Assembly (NCBI GenBank): GCA_015057445.1
Contig: SVEI01000001.1
Location: 1-64,000 of the forward strand
Length of the DNA stretch: 64,000 nt
DNA from: Lachnospiraceae bacterium
Lineage (GTDB): Bacteria > Bacillota > Clostridia > Lachnospirales > Lachnospiraceae
Reading direction: 5' to 3'
Shown: in pieces, positions 1 through 9,512 of the stretch
Layout: the number at the start of each line of letters is the position of its first letter
How positions within the stretch are numbered: the first letter of the stretch is position 1
Program-made: the position numbers and the translations under genes
Notes under the pieces: model-generated
Seen by the model: only the letters and a program-made list of their open reading frames with translations
Told to the model about the DNA's origin: nothing
Database searches by the model: none

Positions 1-1
1 T

Positions 2-70
2 GAAGAAATGACATCCATGCCTGTTAAGGCAATTAACATCTTCGTTGAAGGTGTAAGGGTTATAGATTAG
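2..70 (+). CDS. Asp23/Gls24 family protein, C-terminal end only (truncated by window start)
   Basis: Frame 2 reads EEMTSMPVKAINIFVEGVRVID*, which resembles the Asp23/Gls24 C-terminus and sits just upstream of a fakA/yloV-like gene. Confidence 0.7.
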   Translation, partial: EEMTSMPVKAINIFVEGVRVID

Positions 71-86
71 TAGGAGGAAAGTTAAA

Positions 87-1772
87 GTGGCTATTAAGAA
101 AATTGATGCAAGTATGCTTCAGAAGGCGTTTATTGCAGGTGCGTATAATTTAGAGAAGAATAAAGACTATATTAATGAACTTAATGTATTCCCTGTTCCA
201 GATGGTGATACAGGTTCTAATATGTCACTTACAATTATGGCCGCAGCTAAGGAGGTTAGCGCTTTATCTGATCCTTCTATAGCTGATTTGTCTAAGACTA
301 TATCTAGTGGTTCTCTTAGAGGAGCAAGAGGTAATTCAGGTGTTATTCTTTCACAGCTTTTAAGAGGATTTTGTAAAGAGATAAAGGATAAGAAGGTTAT
401 AACTCCAAAGATACTTGCTGATGGATTTGTAAGAGGCTGTGAGACAGCATATAAAGCTGTTATGAAGCCAAAGGAGGGTACAATTCTTACTGTTGCAAAG
501 GGTCTTGCTGAAAAGGCAGTAGAGGTTGCTGCTGAAGGTGTTGACTTTGTTGAAATGGGTGAGAAAGTTATAGAGTATGGTAATGAAGTATTAGCTAAGA
601 CTCCTGATATGCTTCCAGTCCTTAAAGAGGCAGGTGTTGTTGATTCAGGCGGACAGGGTCTTATGGAGTTTATTATAGGTGCTTACAATGGACTTACTGG
701 TAAAGAGGTAGTTGATGATAAGATTATGTCAGTTCCTAAGGTAAATGTATCTACTAATGTAAGCTCTGAGGATATTGATACTTCACATATTACCTTTGGC
801 TATTGTACAGAGTTTATTATTCTTCTTGAGAAGGAATGGAATATGGATATAGAGCTAAAGTTTAAGGAATTCTTAGGTTCTATAGGTGATTCTCTTGTTG
901 TTGTATCTGATGATGAGATAGTAAAGGTTCATGTTCATACTAATCATCCAGGTCAGGCCTTTGAGAAGGGTCTCGAATATGGACAGCTTACTAATATGAA
1001 GGTTGACAATATGAGAGAAGAGCACCGTGAGAAGGTTATTATGGAGCAGGATAGACAGAAGGCTGCCGAGAAAGACCTAGATGCTGTTGAAGCTAAGGCT
1101 AATGAGCCTAAGAAACCTTATGGCTTTGTTGCTGTTTCTGTAGGTCAGGGATTAAATAATATATTTCTTGATCTTGGTGTTGATTATATTATTCAGGGTG
1201 GTCAGACTATGAACCCAAGTACAGAGGATGTTCTTGGTGCTATAGCTAACGTCAATGCAGAGACAGTATTTGTTCTTCCTAATAACAAGAATATTATCCT
1301 TGCTGCTAATCAGGCTGCATCTATAGAGGATGATAAGAATGTAATTGTAATTCCATCTAAGACTATACCACAGGGTATTGGAGCTATGATTGGTTTCGAG
1401 GAGAGTATGTCTGCTGAGGATAACGAGGCAAGTATGACAGAGGCTATGTCTGCAGTTAAGTCAGGTCAGGTTACCTATGCTGTTAGAGATACATCTGTTG
1501 ACGGCAAAGAAATCAAGATTGGTGACTTTATGGGTATTGATGATACAGGTATTAAATCAGTTGGTACTGATATAGTTGAGGTTATCAAGGAGCTTATTAA
1601 GGAAATGTCAGATGAGGATTCAGAACTCTTAAGTGTATACTATGGTGAGGATGTATCTGAGGAGGATGCTGAGGCACTGGTAGCTACTCTTGAAGAGGAA
1701 TATCCTGATTACGAGATAGAGTTACATGCTGGTAATCAGCCAGTATATTATTATATTATTTCAGTTGAATAA
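87..1772 (+). CDS. fakA: DAK2 domain fatty acid kinase-like protein (FakA/YloV family)
   Basis: N-terminal DhaL-like motifs NVFPVPDGDTGSNM and GARGNSGVILSQ; RBS aggagg upstream; Asp23 neighbour. Confidence 0.88.
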   Translation: MAIKKIDASMLQKAFIAGAYNLEKNKDYINELNVFPVPDGDTGSNMSLTIMAAAKEVSALSDPSIADLSKTISSGSLRGARGNSGVILSQLLRGFCKEIKDKKVITPKILADGFVRGCETAYKAVMKPKEGTILTVAKGLAEKAVEVAAEGVDFVEMGEKVIEYGNEVLAKTPDMLPVLKEAGVVDSGGQGLMEFIIGAYNGLTGKEVVDDKIMSVPKVNVSTNVSSEDIDTSHITFGYCTEFIILLEKEWNMDIELKFKEFLGSIGDSLVVVSDDEIVKVHVHTNHPGQAFEKGLEYGQLTNMKVDNMREEHREKVIMEQDRQKAAEKDLDAVEAKANEPKKPYGFVAVSVGQGLNNIFLDLGVDYIIQGGQTMNPSTEDVLGAIANVNAETVFVLPNNKNIILAANQAASIEDDKNVIVIPSKTIPQGIGAMIGFEESMSAEDNEASMTEAMSAVKSGQVTYAVRDTSVDGKEIKIGDFMGIDDTGIKSVGTDIVEVIKELIKEMSDEDSELLSVYYGEDVSEEDAEALVATLEEEYPDYEIELHAGNQPVYYYIISVE

Positions 1773-1794
1773 TGATTTATTTTTACACCCGAAC

Positions 1795-1831
1795 AAGTTG
1801 TTGTTCGGGTGTTATTTTATTTGTTGGTATT
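1795..1831 (+). terminator. Rho-independent terminator after fakA
   Basis: ACACCCGAACAA-gttg-TTGTTCGGGTGT perfect 12-bp stem followed by a T-rich tract. Confidence 0.88.
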
Positions 1832-1839
1832 GATTAAAT

Positions 1840-1868
1840 TAATATTGGGATATATACTAAAAAATAAT
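1840..1868 (+). promoter_or_regulatory. Predicted sigma-A promoter for the orphan ORF
   Basis: TTGATT (1840-1845), 17-bp spacer, TATACT (1863-1868). Confidence 0.5.
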
Positions 1869-1937
1869 GCTAATATTTAGTTAAAATAAAAAAGATAATT
1901 ATTGAAAAAATATATAATATTTGTGGAGTATGTAAAT

Positions 1938-2390
1938 ATGAAAATATTAGATTTGATATATTATTCCTATACGAATGAAGAAAAAAGAAAGGCTGATGAA
2001 GTAAATATAATGCTTCGTTCCTTTTGTGAGGCAAATCAACTTGATAAATTTCCGCATTATAGACAATTTCATACGGAAAAATCTAATAATCCATGTGGGA
2101 ATAGAGTGATTTTTATTGAAAATATGGGATATACTCTTGTAAGAGGTGACGGTGATAAAGGTTTAGGATGGATTATCGATGGAGTAGTTGTACATGAAAG
2201 AGAAGCTACAGTTTTTAGTAAGTATATTTTGAATAAAAGATTGAGCTTAAATTATACTGAGGAAGATTGGGATGAAATAGGGTTTATCAATGAACTAGAG
2301 ATATTTTTAGATTATATTTTAAAGGAATATTTTAATCTTTCATATACATCAAAGGATGTTTTGAAATATAGGGAGAAAACATGCAACTAA
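1938..2390 (+). CDS. Hypothetical protein (about 150 aa), orphan between fakA and recG
   Basis: ORF 1902..2390; the ATG at 1938 is preferred because of upstream ggag. No family recognised with confidence. Confidence 0.6.
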   Translation: MKILDLIYYSYTNEEKRKADEVNIMLRSFCEANQLDKFPHYRQFHTEKSNNPCGNRVIFIENMGYTLVRGDGDKGLGWIIDGVVVHEREATVFSKYILNKRLSLNYTEEDWDEIGFINELEIFLDYILKEYFNLSYTSKDVLKYREKTCN

Positions 2391-4399
2391 CCGACAACAT
2401 TACCACAATTAAAGGCATAGGTGAGAAGACTGCTGCCGCATTTGCTAAGCTTGGAGTTCATACTGTAGATGATTTGATTCATACCTATCCTAGGAATTAT
2501 CTGTCCTATGGAGAACCGGTTGACATTAAGGATACAGTAATAGGTGAGCGCCAGGCTATTTGTGCTGTTATTTCTTCCTATGTGGATACAAGAAAGGTTA
2601 GAGGTCTTACTTTGACTAATATTACAGCTAAGGACCACACTGGCAACATCAAAATTACATGGTTTAACTCACCATTTCTTAGGAATGTACTTCACAGAGG
2701 AGATACATACGTATTTGTTGGAACAGTAAAGGTCAAGAACAATATGCGTGTTATGGACATGCCTGAGTATTATAAGCTTGCACAGTACCAAGATATGAGA
2801 CAGGAGATGCAACCTGTATATCCACTAACATCTGGACTTTCTAACAAGACATTTCAAAAGGCTATAATTAGTACAAGAGAAATGATTTATAGTTTGGAGG
2901 ATTATCTTCCCGATGAGGTGAAATATGATTATAGTTTGATGGATATAAGTGAAGCTTATGAAAATATACATTTTCCAATGAATGAAGCTGTGCTGAAGAA
3001 TGCAATAAAAAGGCTTGCTTTTGATGAATTTTATAAGTTTTTATATGACATGGGCAAGCTTAAGGCTGAAAACATTCAGATTCCAAATAACCATAGGATA
3101 GTTCAAGGTAAGAATGTTGCTGAATTTGTAAATGATTTGTCCTTTAGTCTTACAAAGGGGCAACAACAGGCTATTGAGGATATATTAGCTGATATGGGCA
3201 GTGATAATGTTATGAATCGACTTGTTCAGGGAGATGTTGGTTCGGGTAAAACTGTTGTGGCTGAGGCTGCACTTTTTGCATGTATCAAAGAAGGATACCA
3301 GGGAGCTCTTATGGTACCCACTGAGGTTTTGGCAAAGCAACATTATGAAGAAATAAGTGAAATGTTCGACAAGTATGGCATAAAAACAGCTTGTTTGGTG
3401 GGTTCCACGCCTATGAAAGAAAAACGTCATATCTATGAAGGTTTAAAATCAGGAGATATAGATATAATAATTGGAACTCATGCCCTTATAGAGGATAAGG
3501 TGGAGTATAATAATCTTGGCCTGGTTGTAACAGATGAACAGCATCGATTTGGTGTAAATCAGAGAAAGAAGCTAACTGCAAAGGGTGATGCACCACATAC
3601 TCTTGTAATGAGTGCAACGCCTATTCCTAGAACTCTTGCTATTATAATGTATGCAGATCTTGATATATCAGTAATATCAGAGCTTCCAAGGGGCAGAAAG
3701 CCTATAAAGAACTGTGTTGTTGGAACTAATTACAGAAACACTGCATATAAGTTTATAGCTTCTCAGGTGGAAGAGGGGTCTCAGGTATATGTTATATGCC
3801 CTATGGTTGAGGAAAGTGAGACTATGGATCTTACTAATGTCACTGAATATACAGATACTATGAAAGCTAATCTTCCATCTAGTGTAAGGGTTGCTATGCT
3901 TCATGGAAAGATGAAGGCAGATGAGAAGAACTCTATAATGGACGACTATATTGCTGGTAATATAGATGTTTTGGTATCTACTACAGTTATAGAGGTAGGT
4001 ATTAACAATCCTAATTCTACTGTTATGATGGTTGAAAATGCCGAACGATTTGGATTGGCTCAGCTTCATCAGTTAAGAGGAAGAGTGGGACGTGGAAAGA
4101 AGCAGTCCTACTGTATTTTTATTAACGGAAAGGAAAGTAAGGAGTCTATGGACAGACTTAGGGTATTGGAGAATTCTAATGATGGATTCTTTATTGCCAG
4201 TGAGGATTTAAAACTTAGAGGTCCTGGTGATTTCTTTGGAATTAGACAAAGTGGTGAAATGCTGTTTATGTTGGCAGATATTTATAATCATGCTGATATG
4301 CTTAAAATAGCTCAAGAAATTCTAGCAAAGTACGGTGATAATTTAGGGCCAACTAAGTCTAAGATTATTACATCATTGAATGAAAATGCAGTATTATAG
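2381..4399 (+). CDS. recG: ATP-dependent DNA helicase RecG
   Basis: Walker A GDVGSGKT, DEQHRFG, SATPIPRTLA, QLRGRVGRG motifs; OB-fold N-terminus. Confidence 0.97.
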   Translation: MQLTDNITTIKGIGEKTAAAFAKLGVHTVDDLIHTYPRNYLSYGEPVDIKDTVIGERQAICAVISSYVDTRKVRGLTLTNITAKDHTGNIKITWFNSPFLRNVLHRGDTYVFVGTVKVKNNMRVMDMPEYYKLAQYQDMRQEMQPVYPLTSGLSNKTFQKAIISTREMIYSLEDYLPDEVKYDYSLMDISEAYENIHFPMNEAVLKNAIKRLAFDEFYKFLYDMGKLKAENIQIPNNHRIVQGKNVAEFVNDLSFSLTKGQQQAIEDILADMGSDNVMNRLVQGDVGSGKTVVAEAALFACIKEGYQGALMVPTEVLAKQHYEEISEMFDKYGIKTACLVGSTPMKEKRHIYEGLKSGDIDIIIGTHALIEDKVEYNNLGLVVTDEQHRFGVNQRKKLTAKGDAPHTLVMSATPIPRTLAIIMYADLDISVISELPRGRKPIKNCVVGTNYRNTAYKFIASQVEEGSQVYVICPMVEESETMDLTNVTEYTDTMKANLPSSVRVAMLHGKMKADEKNSIMDDYIAGNIDVLVSTTVIEVGINNPNSTVMMVENAERFGLAQLHQLRGRVGRGKKQSYCIFINGKESKESMDRLRVLENSNDGFFIASEDLKLRGPGDFFGIRQSGEMLFMLADIYNHADMLKIAQEILAKYGDNLGPTKSKIITSLNENAVL

Positions 4400-4444
4400 T
4401 TGGAATTATATATAAAATATACTAATAGGTATTGTTATGATTTT

Positions 4445-4478
4445 TGTTAAGTAAATTATTTAAAACTGTTAAGTAAAT
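4445..4478 (+). repeat. Direct repeat TGTTAAGTAAAT x2
   Basis: Identical 12-mers at 4445-4456 and 4467-4478, start-to-start distance 22 bp, upstream of the predicted pnp promoter. Confidence 0.7.
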
Positions 4479-4524
4479 AAATAAAAAATTAACAAGAAAT
4501 TATTGCAATACCTTTATTTTATGC

Positions 4525-4553
4525 TTGAAGAACAAGTGCTTTAATGATATAAT
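4525..4553 (+). promoter_or_regulatory. Predicted sigma-A promoter of pnp
   Basis: TTGAAG (4525-4530), 17-bp spacer, TATAAT (4548-4553). Confidence 0.7.
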
Positions 4554-4569
4554 GACATAGATTGCATTG

Positions 4570-4651
4570 AGACCAAACCGAGACTTCTGAAAATGGTATT
4601 TTTTATCGAAAATTCAGCTTTAAAGTGCCATTTTCAGTTGTTTCGGCGTCT
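4570..4651 (+). promoter_or_regulatory. Long 5'UTR hairpin upstream of pnp
   Basis: AGAC/GTCT, CCGAGAC/GTTTCGG and CTGAAAATGGTATTTT/AAAGTGCCATTTTCAG pair into one extended stem with two small internal loops; no T-tract follows. Confidence 0.75.
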
Positions 4652-4686
4652 TAATGAAAAATAAATTTTTAAGGAGATATTGTATT

Positions 4687-6771
4687 ATGTACAAGAAGTT
4701 TGAGATGGAGCTTGCAGGCAGAACTCTTAGAGTTGATGTTGGCAGAGTTGCAAAGCAGGCTAATGGTGCAGCATTAATGCACTACGGTGACACAGTTGTT
4801 TTATCAACAGCTACAGCTTCTGAGAAGCCAAGAGAGGGTATTGATTTCTTCCCACTCTCAGTAGAGTATGAGGAGAAGCTATACGCAGTAGGTAAGATTC
4901 CTGGAGGCTTTAATAAGAGAGAGGGTAAGGCTAGTGAGAATGCTATCCTTACATCAAGAGTAATCGACCGTCCTATGAGACCACTTTTCCCTAAGGACTA
5001 TAGAAATGATGTTACTCTTAATAACATGGTTATGGCAGTTGACCCAGAGTGTTCACCAGAGCTTACTGCTATGCTTGGTTCAGCAATTGCTACTGCAATT
5101 TCTGATATTCCATTTGATGGACCATGTGCAACAACACAGGTTGGTATGATTAATGGTGAGTTTGTATTTAACCCTAATGCAGCTCAGAACCTTGTATCAG
5201 ACCTTAAGCTTACAGTTGCTTCAACTAGAGATAAGGTTATTATGATTGAGGCTGGTGCTAATGAGGTACCTGAGGCTAAGATGATTGAGGCAATTTATGC
5301 AGCTCATGAGTTGAATCAAAAGGTTATAGCTTTTATTGATGAGATAGTTGCAGAGTGTGGAAAGGCTAAGCATGAGTATACAAGCTGCGCTATTCCTGAT
5401 GAGCTTTTTGCAGCAATTAAAGAGATTGTTACTCCAGAGCAGATGGAGGTTGCAGTATTCACTGATGAGAAGCAGGTTAGAGAAGAAAATATTAGACAGA
5501 TTAAGGACAAGCTTGAGGAAGCCTTTGCTGATAAGGAGGATTGGTTAGCTGTTCTTGATGAGGCTGTTTACCAGTATCAGAAGAAGACAGTTCGTAAGAT
5601 GATTCTTAAGGATGGTAAGAGACCAGACGGCAGACAGATGACTCAGATTAGACCTCTTGCTGCTGAGACAGATATTATTCCTAGAGTTCATGGTTCAGCT
5701 ATGTTTACTAGAGGACAGACTCAGATTTGTAACGTAGTAACATTAGCTCCACTTTCAGAAGCACAGAAGTTAGATGGTCTTGATGAGCTTGTTACTAACA
5801 AGAGATATATGCACCACTATAACTTCCCATCATACTCAGTTGGAGAGACTAAGCCATCTAGAGGACCAGGAAGAAGAGAAATTGGTCATGGAGCCCTTGC
5901 TGAGAGAGCCCTTATACCAGTTCTTCCTTCAGAAGAGGAGTTCCCATATGCTATTCGTTCTGTATCAGAGACATTTGAGTCAAATGGTTCAACATCTATG
6001 GCTTCAACTTGTTCATCATGTATGGCGCTTATGGCTGCAGGTGTACCTATTAAGAAGATGGTTGCAGGTATCTCATGTGGTCTTGTTACTGGAGATACAG
6101 ATGATGATTACGTACTTCTTACAGATATTCAGGGACTTGAAGACTTCTTTGGAGATATGGACTTTAAGGTAACTGGTACTACTGAGGGTATTACAGCCAT
6201 TCAGATGGATATTAAAATTCATGGATTAACAAGACCTATTGTTGAAGGTGCTATTGCAAGATGTCGTGAGGCTAGAATGTTTATCATGGATACTTGTATG
6301 AAGCCGGCAATCGCTGAGCCAAGACCAAACGTTGGAGAGTTTGCTCCAAAGATTATCCAGACTGTAGTCGATCCTGAGAAGATAGGTGAGATTATTGGAC
6401 AGAGAGGTAAGACTATCAACTCAATTATTGAAGAAACTGGTGTTAAGATTGATATTGATGATGAGGGTAGAGTTTCAATCTGTGGCGTTGAGCAGGCAGG
6501 TATGGACAAGGCTCTAAAGATTATTCGTTCAATCGTTGATCCACTTGAGGTTGGTAAGACTTACGAGGGTAAGGTTGTTAGAATAATGAACTTTGGTGCA
6601 TTTGTAGAGCTTGCACCAAACAAGGACGGACTCATTCACATTTCAAAGCTTGCTCCAAATAGAGTTGAAAAGGTTGAGGATGTAGTAAATATCGGTGATG
6701 AAGTAAGAGTTAAAGTGCTTGAAATCGATAGAATGGGCAAGGTAAGCCTTAGCTTAAAGGACGCTGAGTAA
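4687..6771 (+). CDS. pnp: Polyribonucleotide nucleotidyltransferase (PNPase)
   Basis: Two RNase PH domains, KH (IGQRGKTINSIIEETG) and S1 (GKVVRIMNFGAFVEL) domains; start at 4687 with RBS aaggag, rather than the ORF-track start 4654. Confidence 0.97.
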   Translation: MYKKFEMELAGRTLRVDVGRVAKQANGAALMHYGDTVVLSTATASEKPREGIDFFPLSVEYEEKLYAVGKIPGGFNKREGKASENAILTSRVIDRPMRPLFPKDYRNDVTLNNMVMAVDPECSPELTAMLGSAIATAISDIPFDGPCATTQVGMINGEFVFNPNAAQNLVSDLKLTVASTRDKVIMIEAGANEVPEAKMIEAIYAAHELNQKVIAFIDEIVAECGKAKHEYTSCAIPDELFAAIKEIVTPEQMEVAVFTDEKQVREENIRQIKDKLEEAFADKEDWLAVLDEAVYQYQKKTVRKMILKDGKRPDGRQMTQIRPLAAETDIIPRVHGSAMFTRGQTQICNVVTLAPLSEAQKLDGLDELVTNKRYMHHYNFPSYSVGETKPSRGPGRREIGHGALAERALIPVLPSEEEFPYAIRSVSETFESNGSTSMASTCSSCMALMAAGVPIKKMVAGISCGLVTGDTDDDYVLLTDIQGLEDFFGDMDFKVTGTTEGITAIQMDIKIHGLTRPIVEGAIARCREARMFIMDTCMKPAIAEPRPNVGEFAPKIIQTVVDPEKIGEIIGQRGKTINSIIEETGVKIDIDDEGRVSICGVEQAGMDKALKIIRSIVDPLEVGKTYEGKVVRIMNFGAFVELAPNKDGLIHISKLAPNRVEKVEDVVNIGDEVRVKVLEIDRMGKVSLSLKDAE

Positions 6772-6806
6772 TTAATTAAACACACATTTTATTTTATGAA
6801 TGAACT

Positions 6807-6833
6807 TGTATCCCTGCTAAAAGCAGGGGTACA
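6807..6833 (+). promoter_or_regulatory. Intergenic hairpin between pnp and the GH94 gene
   Basis: TGTATCCCTGCT-aaa-AGCAGGGGTACA, 12-bp stem with one G-U pair; no T-tract; lies just before the RBS. Confidence 0.6.
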
Positions 6834-6853
6834 TATTAATAGGAGGGCAACAC

Positions 6854-9253
6854 ATGCGATTTGGTTATTTTGATGAAATTAACAAAGAATATGTTATAGA
6901 TAGACCAGACACACCAGCCCCTTGGGCAAACTATCTAGGTTCACCGGAATACGGTGCGATTATTTCTAATAATGCGGGCGGATATAGCTTTGTTAAATCA
7001 GGAGCTAACGGAAGAATACTTAGATATGTATTTAATAATTTTGACCAGCCTGGAAGATATATTTATCTTAGAGATAATGATAATAAGGACTTTTGGTCAG
7101 CATCATGGCAGCCAGTAGGTAAGGATTTATCCTTATATAAGAGTGAATGTCATCATGGTACAGGTTATACTAATATAAAAGCTTCTTACGATGGTATTGA
7201 TTCTGAAGCTTTATATTATGTTCCGCTAAATAAGACTCATGAAGTTTGGAAACTAAAAGTTACTAATAATTCAGATAAGCCTAGAAATCTTTCTGTTTTT
7301 GGATATTGTGAGTTTACAAATGATAATAACTATGAACAAGATCAGGTTAATCTTCAGTATACACTTTATATTACTAAGACATATTTTGTGAATAATAGAA
7401 TTAAGCAAGTTATTAATGAGAATGTTAATAAGGGTGCTGTAAATGGAAGTGTAGTATTTAATAGATTCTTTGGTCTTGCTGGAGCTCCGGTATCTAGCTA
7501 TTGTGGTGATAAGGAAGAGTTTATTGGTAGATATCATTCATATTCAAATCCTGTTGGAGTATTGAATGGTGATTGTGGTAATAAACTTAATTATAACTCT
7601 AATGCATGTGGTGCTTTGGAAACAAAGATTACTTTAGCACCTGGTGAAAGCAAAGAAATTGCATTTGTTCTTGGAATGAAAGATGATGCTGAGACAGAAG
7701 CGGTAATGAATTCATACAATGACGTATCTGCGCAGACAGCATCAGAACTTAAGGAATTGATTGATAACTGGCATGCAAAATTGGCTCATTTCCAGGTTAA
7801 TACACCAAGTGAAAGTTTTAACGCCATGATTAATACATGGAATGCATACCAGTGCTTTATGACATTTATTTGGTCAAGAGCGGCTTCGTTCTCTTATTGT
7901 GGACTTAGAAATGGTTATGGATATAGAGATACGGTTCAGGATATTCAGGGTATTATTCATCTTGAACCTGAGATGGCGCTTGATAAGATTCGCTTTATGT
8001 TATCAGCTCAGGTTGATAATGGTGGTGGACTTCCGCTTGTTAAGTTCGACCATAATGCAGGACATGAGGATACTCCTGATGATCCATCATATGTACAGGC
8101 AACAGGACATCCTGCATATAGGGCAGATGATGCTTTATGGTTGTTCCCAACAGTATATAAGTATATTGCTGAGTCTGGCAATGTGGACTTTATTGATGAG
8201 GTTATTGTTTTTGCTAATGGCGGTGAAGGTACAGTTTATGAGCACCTTAAGAGAGCAATTGATTTCTCTATGAATCGTCTTGGCAACAATAATATGCCAG
8301 CAGGTCTTCATGCAGACTGGAATGATTGCTTAAGACTTGGCAAAAAGGGTGAGTCAACATTTGTAGCAATGCAGCTTTATTATGCAATGACAGTGCTTCG
8401 TATGTTCTCAGAGATGAAGAAGGATACAGAGTACATCGCATACCTTGACAAGATTCAGAAAGAATTAGGAGATACTATCCAGACTAAGTGCTGGGAGGAG
8501 GACAGATATATCAGAGGTTATAAGGAAGATGGTATGATTATCGGTTCTAAGAAAGACCCTGAGGCTAATATGTGGCTTAATCCACAATCATGGGCTGTAA
8601 TTAGTGGTCTTGCTTCTAAGGAACAGGCTGAACTTGCTTTAGAGTCAGTTCACAGAGAACTTAGTACTCCTTATGGATGTAGAGTAATGGCACCTTCTTA
8701 TGTTGATCATGCATTTGAAGGAGCGTTGATGTTGCTGTTTAACCCATCTACTAAGGAAAATGGTGGTATATTCTCACAGCCACAGGGATGGATTATTCTT
8801 GCAGAAGCTCTTATGGGTCATGGAAATAGAGCATTTGAGTATTTTACAAATAGTTCACCAGCATCTATGAATGATAAGGCTGAGATTCGTAAGCTTGAAC
8901 CATATTGCCATGGACAGTTTACAGAGAGCTCAGAGTCACCATTTGAGGGACGTTCTCATGTACATTGGTTAACTGGTACAGCTTCAACTGTAATGGTTGG
9001 TTGTGTTGAGGGTATTCTGGGTATGAGACCAGATTTCTACGGACTTAAGATTGCTCCATCAATACCAAGTGATTGGAAAGAATTTACAATTACTAAGGAT
9101 TTTAGAGGTAAAAAGCTTAATATTAAGGTTCTTAATCCAAATGGAGCTGAGAATGGATTTACCAGTCTTACATTAAACGGAAAGTCTATGGACACTAATT
9201 ATATTAAGGAAAATGACCTTTCGGATGTAAATGATATTGTTTTAACAATGTAA
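6854..9253 (+). CDS. Glycoside hydrolase family 94 phosphorylase (cellobiose/chitobiose phosphorylase type)
   Basis: N-terminal RPDTPAPWANYLG...NNAGGYSF, catalytic-region HADWNDCLRLG, C-terminal HWLTGTAS...GLKIAPSIPSDW. Confidence 0.88.
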   Translation: MRFGYFDEINKEYVIDRPDTPAPWANYLGSPEYGAIISNNAGGYSFVKSGANGRILRYVFNNFDQPGRYIYLRDNDNKDFWSASWQPVGKDLSLYKSECHHGTGYTNIKASYDGIDSEALYYVPLNKTHEVWKLKVTNNSDKPRNLSVFGYCEFTNDNNYEQDQVNLQYTLYITKTYFVNNRIKQVINENVNKGAVNGSVVFNRFFGLAGAPVSSYCGDKEEFIGRYHSYSNPVGVLNGDCGNKLNYNSNACGALETKITLAPGESKEIAFVLGMKDDAETEAVMNSYNDVSAQTASELKELIDNWHAKLAHFQVNTPSESFNAMINTWNAYQCFMTFIWSRAASFSYCGLRNGYGYRDTVQDIQGIIHLEPEMALDKIRFMLSAQVDNGGGLPLVKFDHNAGHEDTPDDPSYVQATGHPAYRADDALWLFPTVYKYIAESGNVDFIDEVIVFANGGEGTVYEHLKRAIDFSMNRLGNNNMPAGLHADWNDCLRLGKKGESTFVAMQLYYAMTVLRMFSEMKKDTEYIAYLDKIQKELGDTIQTKCWEEDRYIRGYKEDGMIIGSKKDPEANMWLNPQSWAVISGLASKEQAELALESVHRELSTPYGCRVMAPSYVDHAFEGALMLLFNPSTKENGGIFSQPQGWIILAEALMGHGNRAFEYFTNSSPASMNDKAEIRKLEPYCHGQFTESSESPFEGRSHVHWLTGTASTVMVGCVEGILGMRPDFYGLKIAPSIPSDWKEFTITKDFRGKKLNIKVLNPNGAENGFTSLTLNGKSMDTNYIKENDLSDVNDIVLTM

Positions 9254-9282
9254 AAACTTAAAATTTTCTGAAATGAGTTTTA

Positions 9283-9325
9283 AACAGGTAACTTTTAGTG
9301 GCTACTAAAGGTTGCCTGTTTTTGA
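9283..9325 (+). terminator. Rho-independent terminator after the GH94 gene
   Basis: AACAGGTAACTTTTAG-tggct-ACTAAAGGTTGCCTGTT followed by TTT. Confidence 0.8.
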
Positions 9326-9402
9326 TATTATCAATTTAGTTAATCTGATTGAGTTTGGTGTCAATAAGATTTTCGTTTGGGGTGAAATTTCATATTTATG
9401 AA

Positions 9403-9454
9403 CGAAGAGATTATTTGCTTTGGGTAAGGAAGCATATAATCTCTTTGTTTTTTT
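9403..9454 (+). terminator. Second intergenic terminator-like hairpin
   Basis: CGAAGAGATTATTTGCTT...AGGAAGCATATAATCTCTTTG followed by TTTTTTT; no ORF between the two terminators. Confidence 0.7.
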
Positions 9455-9512
9455 ACATATTTTCTTTATAATCTGCAAATTCTATTAATCAAATAAAATT
9501 TCGGAGGACAAT

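Noticed and set aside
2387-4069. Antisense ORFs inside recG and many similar short antisense/alternate-frame ORFs throughout the ORF track
   Set aside because: They lie wholly within strongly supported genes, have low-complexity AT-driven composition and no family-like motifs.
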